The notes beneath the pieces were generated by a model. The model was not told the DNA's origin. It did no database searches and saw nothing but the letters and a program-made list of their open reading frames with translations. Of a stretch of 64,000 bases of DNA, positions 42,889-54,217 are shown piece after piece. A program made the position numbers and the translations under genes. The stretch is from Terfezia claveryi (lineage: Eukaryota > Ascomycota > Pezizomycetes > Pezizales > Pezizaceae), in NCBI GenBank assembly GCA_015179025.1, contig WHUX01000034.1, positions 62,001 through 126,000 of the forward strand, given 5' to 3'. Position 1 is the first letter of the stretch, and each line of letters starts with the position of its first letter.

Positions 42889-43781
42889 TCACTCCCCCAC
42901 CAAATCCCCCACCAACTCCATCATCCTCCTCCTCAACTCGCTCAGCTTTCCCTCCTCCATACCATACCCACCATCCACAACCTCCATCTCCCCCCCTCCT
43001 CCTCCTTCGTCTTCAGCCTCGGCGTTCCACCCCTGCCCCCGCAGAAAAACGGTATTCCGAGCTGTCCCAGCTCAGAGGCCATTGCGGCGACCATGGACGT
43101 GGCGGCTTTGTGGACTTTGAGGTCGAATGTGTGAAGTTCTTCTGCTTCTTGCTCGGGAGTTATGGTTATATCCTCTCCACCTCCCTTCCCACCTCCCCCG
43201 GTAGGCGTGAATTGCTTCCTAGGGTTTACTTCTATTAGCTAGCCATGGGTGGCGGAATGGGGGACTAGGGAGGGAGGGGACGGTAAGTACAGAATCTCAT
43301 CCACCCTCCTGTTCCCCTCCACCCGAGCCCGGTGTTTCTTCACTAGCTCCTCCCGAGAATGGTGCCACACGAGCTCGTTGTCCCTCTGATTCTTCTTCAT
43401 TCGGAAGAGTTTCGCCATGACAGGGGCGTTGGGGGCGATGGTGGTGGTGATGTAGCGGAGGGCGGTGGGCCAGGTAGTTATGCTTGAGGGGTCGACCATT
43501 TGCTGGTGGGAGAGGAGGGAGCCGTGGGGATTTGAGGGGGGCAGGCGGGGGTCGGTGAGGGGGGTCGGTTGAAGGGGTTGTATTTGTGGTTTGGGTTGGG
43601 GCGGCCATTGTGGGATTTGTTGGTGGAGAATTTGAGGGAATTGTATTGGGAGTGGAGGAGGAGGCGGGAGCTGTAGTTGTGGAGCTGGCGCAAGATTTGT
43701 TGTTGTTGGTGTTGCGGCAGTGGAGGTGAGGATCTGTAGGAGACGAGCTAGTTCGGAGTTGATCTGGTTTGGGTCGGACAT
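42889..43781 (-). CDS. DUF2458-like protein, exon structure partly unresolved
   Basis: Exon 1 (43781-43291) starts MSDPNQINSELARLLQIL. After a Pro/Gln-rich stretch it contains SITTWPTALRYI, IAPNAPVMAKLFRMKKNQRD and ELVWHHSREELVKKHRAR. A 72-nt intron (43290-43219) joins VDEIL to KQFTP. The next exon has LHTFDLKVHKAATSMVAAMA and SELGQLGIPFFC, which fit the DUF2458 pattern of an FD-KV-A helix and a GVPFF turn. The expected end, KLSELRRRMMELVGDLVGE, is present but one frame over. So either a further small intron or a one-base indel lies between about 42960 and 43010. Function is unknown in the family. Confidence 0.6.
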
Positions 43782-44398
43782 GTTTGGGGATATTCGGCTA
43801 CGCGTGTTTACCGGGTACGTGATGAAATGGAGATGGGGAGAATGGTTGTAGTTATAGATGTAGTTTTCGGAGGTCGCTGGTGATTGTCGGAAAACTTGCC
43901 TGTAACCTAACTATCGTAGCCGATGAAGATCTACTGCAGCCACCTCCCCAACCCAAATACTTGTAACTTATGGAAGAAATACTTCTATATTAGCAGGAGA
44001 CAAAAAAAAGTAGATAAATAAAATATTAGTGGCGAAGGAGATTACATCTGGGCTTTCCTCGCCGCAACGTGTGAGATGTCGACTTGCTATATCTTATAGC
44101 GTTTGAATCGCCGGCCCGTTGGTGGTCCTCGGTTGAGGGTAATTCTGGCACTTGGGTCCTCCACAGTTACCATCACCTCCTTCGCCCTTTCCTGTTGAGT
44201 TTGGCCATGATATGTGATGTTCGAGGCTCTCAAGGATATCTGATCAGGTTTACATGATCTCAGCTCCCATTTAATTAACCTTTGTGCATTTTGTCCACCA
44301 GCAGAAAAGCAGAAAGCCATGCCTCGCGTAGGAATACTTAACAATCAAAAAGAAAAAAAATAATAATAATTTACATTCATCCCATGTACATTCCCCCT
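43782..44398. other. Intergenic region
   Basis: It holds the promoter side of the DUF2458-like gene and the 3' flank of the mL50-like gene. A minus-strand open frame at 44087-44344 has no recognisable features. No gene is supported. Confidence 0.35.
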
Positions 44399-46038
44399 CT
44401 ACGCCACAAAATACTTCCCCTCGTCCCACTTATATATCCACTCCCCTTCAATCTCCTCCCCTCTGTCCCTCCTCCTCTTATTCTCCAGCCACTCCCTCTG
44501 AGCCGGACTCAACCTCCCTTTATCAATCTCCCTATCCAAGGGCCTCAGCCGTCCCTTCAATACCCTCACATTCCTCAGCCTATTTAGCTCCGGCACAAGG
44601 GAGAGGAGGTCGAGCTTTTCTGGTTCAGGGCTGGCGGCTTCGCGGAGAGATCTGAGGAGGTTGAGCGCCGTGGGGGAGTAGCTTAGCGCTTGGTCGGGGA
44701 GACGGTGACCGGTGGTGAGCAGGAGGCGTTTGTGGATGGCGAGGAGGTGAGGGAGGGGAAGAGGGAGGGAGTGCCAAGCATCGGTGGGGGAGAGGGTGAG
44801 GGTGGACATGGTGGGGTTGATTGTGGAAGCTTCCGAGACAATATCCTCTACCACATCCGCCGATGGGACAACTTCCTCCGTTGGTTCGGCGGCGGCGGCG
44901 GCGGTGGGGCTGATCGTGGAAGCTTCCGAGACAATATCCTCTACCAGATCCACCGATGGGACAACTTCTTCCGTTGGTTCGGCGGCGGCGGCGGCGGTGG
45001 GGCTGATCGTGGAAGCTTCCGGTACAATATCCTCTACCAGATCCACCGATGGGACAACTTCTTCCGTTGGTTCGGCGGGGGCGGCGGCGGCGGTGGGGTT
45101 GACCGTGGAAGCTTCCGGTACAATATTCTCTGCCAGATCCAACGATGGGACAACTTCTTCCGTTGGTTCGGCGGCGGCGGTGGGGTTGATCGTGGAAGCT
45201 TCCGAGACGATATTCTCTGCCACATCCGACGATGGGACCACTTCTTCGGTTGGTTCGGCGGCGGCGGCGGCATCACCAGTGACTGTAGTAGCTTCAACAG
45301 TATCTGGGGCTTCAGTAGCCTCAACAATAGCACCATCAGTCACTTTCGCAACCTCAACCACCCGCCCCTGACCGAGTATCCCCTCCACCACCTCCTCACT
45401 CTTATACAAAAAGCTAAACCCCCCATCCTCACCCCTCACTACCTCCACCTCCCTCGTAAAATCCTTCCCTCCCACCTCCCTCACAAGCCCCTCGTCCGCT
45501 TCCTTCCCATAAAACACATTCGTATACGTCTCCACCACCGCCCTCCTCAATAACGCCTCAAGCGCATCTGAATCCGTGACCTTATTCAATGTATGAAAAC
45601 TATATCTCATATCAGCACTTTGTGCTGGGTGTATAGGCAAGGTAAGGATTACCTCTCCACCTTTAACCCCCCCACCTTCTTCCCTAACCTGCCCACAATC
45701 CCTACAACCCTCAGCCCCCGCCCATCATGTTTGGGCACATATCCCTCTACCTGCGTTGGGTCCGCCAACGGCGGCTGCTGCTGCTTCGCCCCAGTCTCAG
45801 CCTCCGCGATGTCGACGTCTTCTACGGGTGGGACCTGCGGGGGAGTACTCGTGGGCGCGTTCGCACCCCAAAGACGCCGTCTTAGTCTTTCGTTGAGGGA
45901 TTCCTCGGCGCGGAGGGGAGTGGTAGTGATGACTGTTCGTCGGGTAGACGCAATTGCAGTTGGGGTGGTGCTGGTGTTGGGTTGCCGCAGGGCACAGAGG
46001 GTCCGCGGCGGTTTTAGACGGGAGAGAAGGGGCCGCAT
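44399..46038 (-). CDS. Mitochondrial ribosomal protein mL50-like, with internal tandem-repeat array
   Basis: Exons 46038-45653 and 45605-44399 are split by a 47-nt intron (GTAATC donor, GTGCTGAT branch, AG) and give 530 residues. The N-terminus (MRPLLSRLKPPRTLCALRQP) is basic and Arg-rich, like a mitochondrial presequence. NERLRRRLWG, EGYVPKHDGRGLRVVG and, after the splice, YSFHTLNKVTDSDALEALL resemble the start of fungal mL50 (large mitoribosomal subunit). The end (LSLVPELNRLRNVRVLKGR, RLRPLDREIDKGRLSPAQRE) resembles its C-terminal helix region. Between them sits an array of about five 31-residue units (EPTEEVVPS, then IVSEASTI). The mL50 assignment is by pattern memory only. Confidence 0.5.
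44815..45290 (-). repeat. Approximately 93-bp coding tandem repeat
   Basis: On the plus strand GTGGAAGCTTCCG recurs at about 44823, 44916, 45009, 45105 and 45192, each followed by an ATCCTCTACCA-type block, GATGGGACAACTTC, and a GGC run of variable length. Unit length varies by multiples of three (about 87-96), so the frame is kept. Each unit encodes an acidic segment with EPTEEVVPS flanked by an Ala run. Confidence 0.85.
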
Positions 46039-46577
46039 TTCTCTGACTTTGGGTGGGAAAGGTGGGGGTTCGGGGGGGTTGGGGGAGGGAAAATTCTCTG
46101 TCGGTTGTGCCAGTGGCGCCGCTTTAGAAGCCGCCGCCTGTTGAGGGTAACTACAGCGCTACAAATGCTCACATGGCACCAGAATTGGGCGGAAATCTTG
46201 AAGTGTAAGAATCACGAGAGCTGGATGACGGTACCAGATCGAGGCCATCATGTATCATGATACTGTATGAGGAGATATTTACAGAAGGTATCTGTATCTT
46301 ACAGTCAGTAGGTATGTATTCCCCTTTACAAAACTATAACACAAGCGAAGGCAACAAACGCACCAGAGCAGAGCATAAGAATTAGAAATAAAAAAAAACA
46401 CCAATCCTTAGCAGTATTCCCAACGGCAGCAAAAAGAAAAAAAGGAAAAAAGAAAAGGAAAGAAAAGACACATCAATAGATCCTTTGCAAACCAAAAAAA
46501 CCTTTACCAAACCCAAATCTATCAAAAAACATTCCCATTCCATTTTATTAAAAACCCACCACAGTCCCATCCCCCAG
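46039..46577. other. Intergenic region
   Basis: It holds the promoter of the mL50-like gene and the 3' end of the next minus-strand gene. An A-rich tract lies at 46433-46465. No gene is visible. Confidence 0.35.
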
Positions 46578-48379
46578 TTACACTTCCTCTTCTTCCTCCC
46601 CATTACCTTCCTGTTCCTGTTCCAGCTCCTCTTCCAGCTCCTCTTCTTGTTCCTCCTCCCAGACCCCCTCCACCCCAAACACGACCCCCACAATCGCCCT
46701 CACCCCCCCTACTATCCCCCTCTCCCTCACCAACTCCAAAAATACCCTCTCCACCTCCCCCTTCAATCCCCCCACCATCGCCACCTCCCCTCCCATCTTC
46801 TTCCCCCTTCTACTTCCCCCTCCTGCACCACTACTACTCCCCGGCAGCACCACCTCCACCCCAACTTTACACCACCCCATCCCTGTCGTCCTCTCAAACT
46901 CAATCTCCCAATTCAGACACATCTCCTCCTGCCCTTGCTCTTGCCCTTTCTCTTCCTCCCCACTATAACGGAACCACATCTCCCGTTTTCCAATATACGG
47001 TAGTAAATCTAATCTCCTCCTCCTCCTTCTTTTACTCCCTAAACCCTTCCTCAACCTTCTTCGCTGAGGGCTACTAACTATCCCCTCATATGCCCTAGCA
47101 ATCACCCTCCACCCTTCGGCCCTTATCGTCGCAAGGCGGGTAAACTCTCCCAGTGCCGTCATCGCCAGTAACAAGTCCCTCCTTGCTCGAGCAACAGCAA
47201 AGATATCTCTTAGCTCCGGCTGTGCATGGGATGAGACTGCGGTGGTAGATAGGTCGATAATAGTACTTGATCCTTTCCCCGCTACCATTGCCCGGGCTAC
47301 CTCAAACTCGAAGCGGAAAGAGAGGAGATGGTGTGGAGTATGGCCGCAGAGGGTGTGGTGGGAGATTGTTGTAGGTGGGTCCGTGGAAGGGTAGTCGGCG
47401 CTAGGGACGAGTGTGATTGTATGGGAGGTGAAAGTGAACGGGCATAAGGTGCGGTAGAGGGGGTGGGATGGATCAGAGGGGGGCGGGAGGGGGCGGGCAC
47501 TGGGGATGACGTCGGTGTCTCCTTCGGCCTGTACTGTTGTAGTTGTGGTTGTAGATATAGAAATCGCTGCCACTTTTGGCGGCTTGGGGACTGTAATATT
47601 AGAGTCATTCGCTGCAAGTAAGGACTGGATTAAAATGTCTAAATCCCCACCCGGTAAATCTCGATCTACCGACGAGAGAGCAAACTTGTTCTTCTTCTTC
47701 CGCTCCTCCGCCTCCTTTTTCGATAGTTCGAGCTCATCACATTTCCGCTTGACCGCGTGGCATTCACCTTCGAGAACCCGCTTGCGCTCTAGTAATGCTG
47801 CGACTAAGTCACCCTGTACATCTTCCCTGTGATCTAAATCTACACTCTTGATGCTTGCGGCTTTTTGAGGTGGTGAGTGGATATTAGGGGAGCGAAGTTT
47901 TCCGAAAGACCGGACAGGGGAAGGAGAGAGTTCTTTTGTTTGTGGTTGTAACTGTGATTGTGGGGGTGGTGTCCGACGTAATGTTTTTGTGGGGCCGAAC
48001 ATGTTTATTGATGACGATGATGCCTGGCTTTTCTCCTTCCGTTGCAACTGTGACCGACTTGGAGTCTGTATATCCCCTCCCTCCCTCCCTCCCTGTTCCT
48101 TGAAACATTCCCATGTTTCCTCCCCAACGGTGCATTCACAGGTTTATCCTTCATCAGCATCGTCGTCTTTCCCTCGACTGTAGGTTTCTGTTTGTTCGGG
48201 CTTGCAATAGCTCCAGGGGTCTTGACAGGTGAAGCCCCTTTGTGCTGCTTGAGGGATTCAAGGTCGAATGCGAAGCCAACGCCTGTGAAAGGATGGCGAC
48301 GGAGGGGGCTGCCGAAGGGGTCGGAGGTGTTGAGGAAGGATTTGTGGGGTTTGGGGGTAGGGGTGGCTGAGGTGGACAT
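46578..48379 (-). CDS. Coiled-coil protein of unknown function
   Basis: Two exons, 48379-48140 and 48065-46578, fit a 74-nt intron (GTGAAT donor, ATACAG acceptor) and give 575 residues. The N-terminus is Ser/Pro/Thr-rich with SP sites (SFLNTSDPFGSPLRRHPFTG, SPVKTPGAIASPNKQKP). A coiled coil follows (LLERKRVLEGECHAVKRKCD, then ELELSKKEAEERKKKNKF). The C-terminal half looks globular with FRFEFEVARAMVAG, IFAVARARRDLLLAMTALGE and EMWFRYSGEEE, and ends in a Glu-rich run (EEEQEEELEEELEQEQEG). Coiled coil plus C-terminal domain is reminiscent of small kinetochore or chromatin proteins, but I find no signature and do not assign one. Confidence 0.55.
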
Positions 48380-48909
48380 TGTAGAAGATGGGCCCTGGAG
48401 GGGCGTGTAATTGTGAGATGTGTGATGCTGGGTTGCGGAACCAGCTAATGTTATGTGCGCGTGACGGGCATTTAGCTATACTTTAGGCTGGCTGCTGATG
48501 GTCGATGGTGAGGATATCAAGTACAGTACGGTAAAAGGTCTGTCTGTAGGACGGTGAGATTCAAAATATGTGGTGGGATGGATGGGCTTGGATGGTGGTG
48601 GTGGTGGTCCTTGTTTATTCACGCGCATCAAAACAAAGAGAAGCCCGGTTGCATTGTACTGCATTGCACTGCATTGCATTGCATAGGTATGCCTTATTCA
48701 AGGCTTGTGACAGTCATGAGTCAGCGCCAAGGTTCAGCTGACTGATCCGCCCACAAATCCGTACTTGGCACGCCATCCTGATGTGACTGCTTATTTCCCC
48801 CACCAAACACCAGCCAAACGCCCCCGCTGGTCGCTAGAAAATAGGTGAACCAACACGCACACGACCACACGTCCCAACACCAGCCCACAACCCCAACTAA
48901 CACATTACA
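48380..48909. promoter_or_regulatory. Divergent promoter between the coiled-coil gene and RPS14
   Basis: A 530-bp spacer lies between outward-facing genes. It contains a short GCATT tandem repeat (48651-48683). The RPS14 upstream part is C/A-rich (48830-48909), common for fungal ribosomal-protein genes, but I name no factor. Confidence 0.45.
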
Positions 48910-49751
<842 letters not shown>

Positions 49752-50426
49752 GCTTGTGCGGTTGTATGGGTATCATTGGTGTTTGCTGTTCTGTATTCCG
49801 TCCCTCGGGGTTTTTACTCATAAACAAAGTTTTTTTTTTTTTTTTTACTCTCTCATATTGGTCTATTGTTTGTTCGGATCTAGGTTTTTTTTTTCTTTTA
49901 CATACATACCTTCAGTGCAGGTTTAGGCTTACCTGCTTGAGGTTTGGGATCGGGGAGCATTAAAAAAAAAGGAAACAATAACAAAAGCACAGGACCACAC
50001 CTGCCAAAGCTGAGATACAACCATATTCATCCAAAAGCTATTCCACACTTGCCGGCCTTCATCATCAAAGAAACAACCATCCAAACCCCATTCCCTTCCC
50101 AAAGCCACCCACTAGCACTCCTGTCAAATTGCAGCTCAAGCATACCCACCCTCCTAACCGGGGATGGCGTCCATTGCCGCAGCTGTGCCGAAGAGTTGCT
50201 TACATCAAGTTCGTTACCGAGAGAGACTCGGAAATCTCTGCGTATTTTTCCCATATATGTAGAAACCTTTCTGGTCTTGCAAACTTTTCGCCGCGTACCC
50301 CCCTCCTTGATTTTCGCCGGGGGGGGGGGTTTGGGGGAGGGGGTCTTACATTCCCTTGTAATTTTGTTTTTGTGAATTGTTAGTGGTGGTGATGGTGGTT
50401 GTTTGGGTCGTAATTGAATCGATGCA
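49752..50426. other. RPS14 3' flank
   Basis: T-rich sequence with a run of T at 49830-49846 and A runs at 49962-49980 follows the RPS14 stop. Open frames here on both strands have no recognisable motif. Confidence 0.35.
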
Positions 50427-50698
50427 TATATATGTTCTGGGTCGCTCGCGGGCGGCATACCTACTATGCCCCTCGCGGGCAATTTATTTAATTACTGCAT
50501 TTGGTACATACCGCACTTGAATTTATAAAAAAATATAGACACATTGAACGGGTTCAAGTTAATCTAATTGATATGCTCCATGAGCCTGATGGACAATATA
50601 AAATGGATCTGTCATGAAAGACCATATCAGCGCACTTCCATGTATGAATGCAGTAATTCAATGAATTGCCCGCAAGCGGCCCAGAACATATATATATA
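50427..50698. mobile_element. Complete MITE-like TIR element
   Basis: The left end TATATATGTTCTGGG, then CGCTCGCGGGC, is matched in inverted form on the right (GCCCGC, AAGCGGCCCAGAACATATAT). The pairing continues inward as GGGCAATT, then AATTACTGCATT. The left arm carries a 24-base extra segment (GGCATACCTACTATGCCCC) with respect to the right arm. At about 270 bases and without an ORF it is a miniature inverted-repeat transposable element. The flanks are TA repeats, so a TA target duplication is possible but cannot be proved. Confidence 0.65.
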
Positions 50699-51141
50699 AT
50701 ATATTTGATAGCCCAACGTAGACCTAACTGTACTGAACACTTCATTTATATATGCAATAACAAACAAGCTAGCTACACTTATACCCCATACCAACAGATA
50801 CATTCTCGAATAAACACAATACAACACCCCCCCTCCATAATCAAAAGCGAGTGTCATGGTATACCAAACCAAACCAAACCAAACCACCACCCCCAACGCA
50901 ACTCAACTAGAGAATGATATTACACAAAACCAAACGAAACCCAGTAGTAGTAGGCCATGCATGCAAGCATGTATGCTCGTTACTTATTTGTCAATCAATG
51001 CATGCAACCTTAAACCAAGACATGAAAGCCCCTACAAAACAAAATAATGTCCCTAATTAGAATATTCATACCACCCCAGCTCTAAAAGCTGCCGGGGCCT
51101 TAAAATAGAAAAAAACGCCAACCTCCCCAAAGAAAGAAAAC
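50699..51141. other. 3' flank of ATG15
   Basis: It contains CCAAA repeats at 50867-50884 and an inverted GCATGCAAGCATG at 50958-50971. No gene is visible. Confidence 0.35.
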
Positions 51142-51498
51142 TCATCTCAACTCCTCCTCCCTTGCCTTCCCCTTCCTTCCCCTTCTCCTCCCCTCCCCAT
51201 CCTCACACCAAAACGACCACCAATTACAATCCCCACCTCCCACCGCAGTCGTCGTGGGCTTAGGCTCCGGAGCCTTAGTCTCCGTCTCTGCCGGATCATC
51301 TGGCATCCAAGTCGGGTCAAGACACCCCCCAAACCACCCTCTGTGGTTACACGTCTCACTCTGTGTCGGCGTCACAGATTGAGAGTGGGTCTGTGTTGGC
51401 AATTGTGGGGAGGGGGCTATGGACGCAGAAGGGGAAACGTCAGTGGTGGATGATATCCCATCAAGACATTTTCCAAGCCAGCCACGATGGGTACATGA

Positions 51499-51541
<43 letters not shown>

Positions 51542-53347
51542 GGGGAGAAAGACTCCGTAGTGGTAGGCTTGATAGTCGTGATGAGTGTTGGAGGAGATGC
51601 AACTCCATCAAGACAGTTACCGAACCAACCATATGAAGTGCATGTGGTTTCGGTTGCGGTTGTAATGGAAGTTGTACTAGTAGTAGTTGTAGTTGTAGTA
51701 GTAATACTGGTAGTGGTAACCGTCGTCGGCAACGTAGTAGTCAAACCCGTCGTTCCCGTCGGCTCATCCAAACACCCCCACCACCCCTTCGTCTTACACG
51801 TTGTCGTCATAGTAGTAGTAGTCGAAGTCAACTTCTTCGTCGGCTGTGTAGTATTGGAGTCCATAAACTTCCAGAGCCCACAATCCACACAGTCCGGCCT
51901 GAGCTTACACTCAGCCACAGCCGGATACGCCTCTATAACATCTTTGATCACTGTTTGAATGCGATGATATCCCAAGCCGACTCTCCATCCCTTATCCCCG
52001 ACTACATCATATAGACACTCGTATCCGGAGTGGCAGCCAGATTCCATTGCGTACCCGCCGATGCTGCACGGGGAGGTAGCTCCATTGCACGACCCCATAA
52101 ATAACGGGTCGGCAGAGTGTCCAAAATGGTACGTACCGCTATACTCGCTCCCCTCTGGGGGAGCTGGAAGCCCAAGGCGAGATGAGGCGAGGGCCTCCCC
52201 TGGGGCTTCGAAGGTGACGACTGGAAGGCTATAAGTCTGACCCACAAGAGACGAGACCGCACCCCCAAGGGAGTGCCCTACGAACCAGATGTTTGGAGTG
52301 TTAGGGTACAACTGTGTGACATTGTAGTATAAATTCAAGGCCGCCCTGTAGTATCGATTTTCGTCCATGAGAGCGTTCTTAAGGCATGTTTTCCCACAGG
52401 TATATGCCGTCCCAGAGTAACAATCACAGACCGTCTTCCACCACCTTGAAACGCGTCCACAGCAGCAAGAAAACAGTAGGTTGTCATTTATCTTGTCATT
52501 GGTGGTTGTTTCTGGGCCGTCAAAAACTGCGGGAGAGGTTCCCTTCAACCCGACTATAACAGTGGTGTCGGCATCGTCCGCCCAGATGTGACCCCGTAAC
52601 CCATCGCCTTCCCAGCCAAAGTCGTCCGTGGTGTTCCAACCTCCACCAATGTCTATCCAGTCTTCGGTGCCGGGTACTTCAACATAGGCGTCGGCTGACA
52701 TTTTTGCTAGATTGACTATGGTAGCCTTGTCAGTGATGTTTGGCTGCAAGGTTTCCTCTATGGTCCAAGCGTCGGCGGTGAGGGACTGGGCCCAGCCGTA
52801 TCGCTGCATCATCATGTATTCTTCCATGACATCCTTTTCGCGATTGATGAGGCGTTGCATAGGCTTTGGGTTGGATTTCGCATTCAGTGCTGGGACGGGT
52901 TTGGGGCCGGATTCATCGTCGGCTACCCAGAAGGTGTCGCTGGGCTTGACGTCAAGCCGTCGGAATAGCCTGGGATACCTAGTCGCGAAGTAACGTCAGC
53001 AACAGAACGTGAAAGTAGAATTCGGCAATGTAGAGAGCTAGGTTACTTGTGAGACCCATGATGCAGGACGTGTCGTAGTTTCTGAACAAACGCAAGTTAG
53101 CAACCAAGCTCCAAACACGTAAGGTCCAGGAACATACAAATAACTGGGCCCTCGAAGCTCCTGCTGGTCCCTGCGGCGCATCCCCGGGAAAGCCCGGTGG
53201 CAGTATTGGATATGGTACGTGGGGCGGCGGGCTCGCTGCAGCCAGTGGCGATAATGCTAAAAGCACCAACAGTAATCCCGCACCGGGAGATGCAGGGCCT
53301 GTGGAAGCTCGAGGGCAATCAGATGAGCGTCTGTCGAAAAAGCGCAT
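51142..53347 (-). CDS. ATG15: Atg15-type lipase (autophagic/vacuolar phospholipase)
   Basis: Three exons (53347-53138, 53081-53047, 52978-51142) join in frame to 693 residues. Exon 1 encodes a signal-anchor (GAGLLLVLLALSPLAAAS). The tiny 35-nt exon 2 encodes KLRHVLHHGSH, the family's LRH-HHG motif. Exon 3 carries SDTFWVADDESGPK, the lipase nucleophile motif IWFVGHSLGGAVSSLVGQ (catalytic Ser in GHSLGG), FEAPGEALASSRL and YHFGHSADPLFMG (Asp and His region), and conserved cysteines (CCCGRVSRWWKTVCDCYSG). The C-terminal tail has Thr-rich linkers between repeated modules, C-x3-GWWG-x-CLD type. Atg15 reaches the vacuole inside multivesicular vesicles and breaks down autophagic bodies. The ATG at 53347 (MRFFDRRSS) lies just before the anchor. 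Confidence 0.93.
51160..51815 (-). repeat. Thr-rich linkers with repeated C-x3-GWxG-CLD modules in Atg15
   Basis: On the minus strand the tail shows the short modules CKTKGWWGCLDE, CTSYGWFGNCLDG, CTHRGWLGKCLDG and CNHRGWFGGCLDP, then a variant CNWWSFWCED. They are separated by runs of Thr, one encoded by a pure ACA repeat (about 51497-51541). Each module keeps two cysteines and an aromatic pair. Confidence 0.85.
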
Positions 53348-54217
53348 TTGCTTGCTAGCTCCAGGGACCGGGGGGAAACGTGAACGGGTGAACGTGTTGC
53401 AGCTACAGGTATGCTTGACTCCGATCCACTTGATGCTCGTGCTGTGTATGCGAGGTATAGATTCCAACCAGCTTGGATGGGACTCGTTGTTGAAAGGGCA
53501 GGAGACCGGGGAGCCTCTATAACGATGAGGCAGGTTGGGTGGATGGTCAGCATCAAAGCGGGTGGCAGATGACTAAGTGACGTGTGTGGCCGGGAAAGTT
53601 TTTATTTGGGGGGGTGTGGGAAGAGCTGTTCGCCAAGCAACGTTTGCGATGCGATGCGTTGCTGGAGGATGGCATACATATGCAGGATGCAGCATCCACT
53701 ACATCCTACATATGTGTATGCCACAGAGTACTCCAAGATGGTAGATGGTTGAGCAGGGCTATCTCCGAGGGGTGACTGGGCCGTGGCCAGAGATCGATGT
53801 CCGTACTTTGTTTATTTCAGATTCCAGTGACACGCGAACTGTTTCATGTGTGGCCATGATCTGCCGCGGGCATGGCGGGGTTGCATAAGCGAACGTGGAG
53901 TCGCTGAGGGGAGGGGAGATGTAAGTAAAGTACTGGTTGACTGGCCCTAGAAGTGTCACCACCATACAAAAGGGCAGAGCGTCAGCCTCACGACAGCCCA
54001 GGACAACAACGCCAGAAATCGAGTCATCCAGACAGCCTGCCAGCCTGCCAGCCTGCCAGCAAGCATACAAAATCTGGAGGTACCCTACACATTCCTATAG
54101 AGAATTAAATAGTAGAACGCAAGCATGTTCAACAGCCCATAGTCTGCATATAGACACACATCCCACCAGCCCGACGACACCGCCGCCACGGCCCTGCTAT
54201 AATCCCCTGCCCCACCG
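53348..54217. promoter_or_regulatory. Divergent promoter region ATG15 / VPS9-domain gene
   Basis: 870 bases separate the two starts. It includes a short tandem CAGCCTGC repeat (54033-54058). No gene is supported in the spacer. Confidence 0.4.

Noticed and set aside
44690..45553. Long plus-strand Gly-rich reading frame antisense to the repeat array
   Set aside because: It is the mirror of the coding repeat in the mL50-like gene; the minus-strand frame has presequence, intron and conserved ends.
50027..50482. 151-codon minus-strand frame overlapping the RPS14 flank
   Set aside because: It has no motif, overlaps the MITE end and reads through compositional Pro/Lys sequence.
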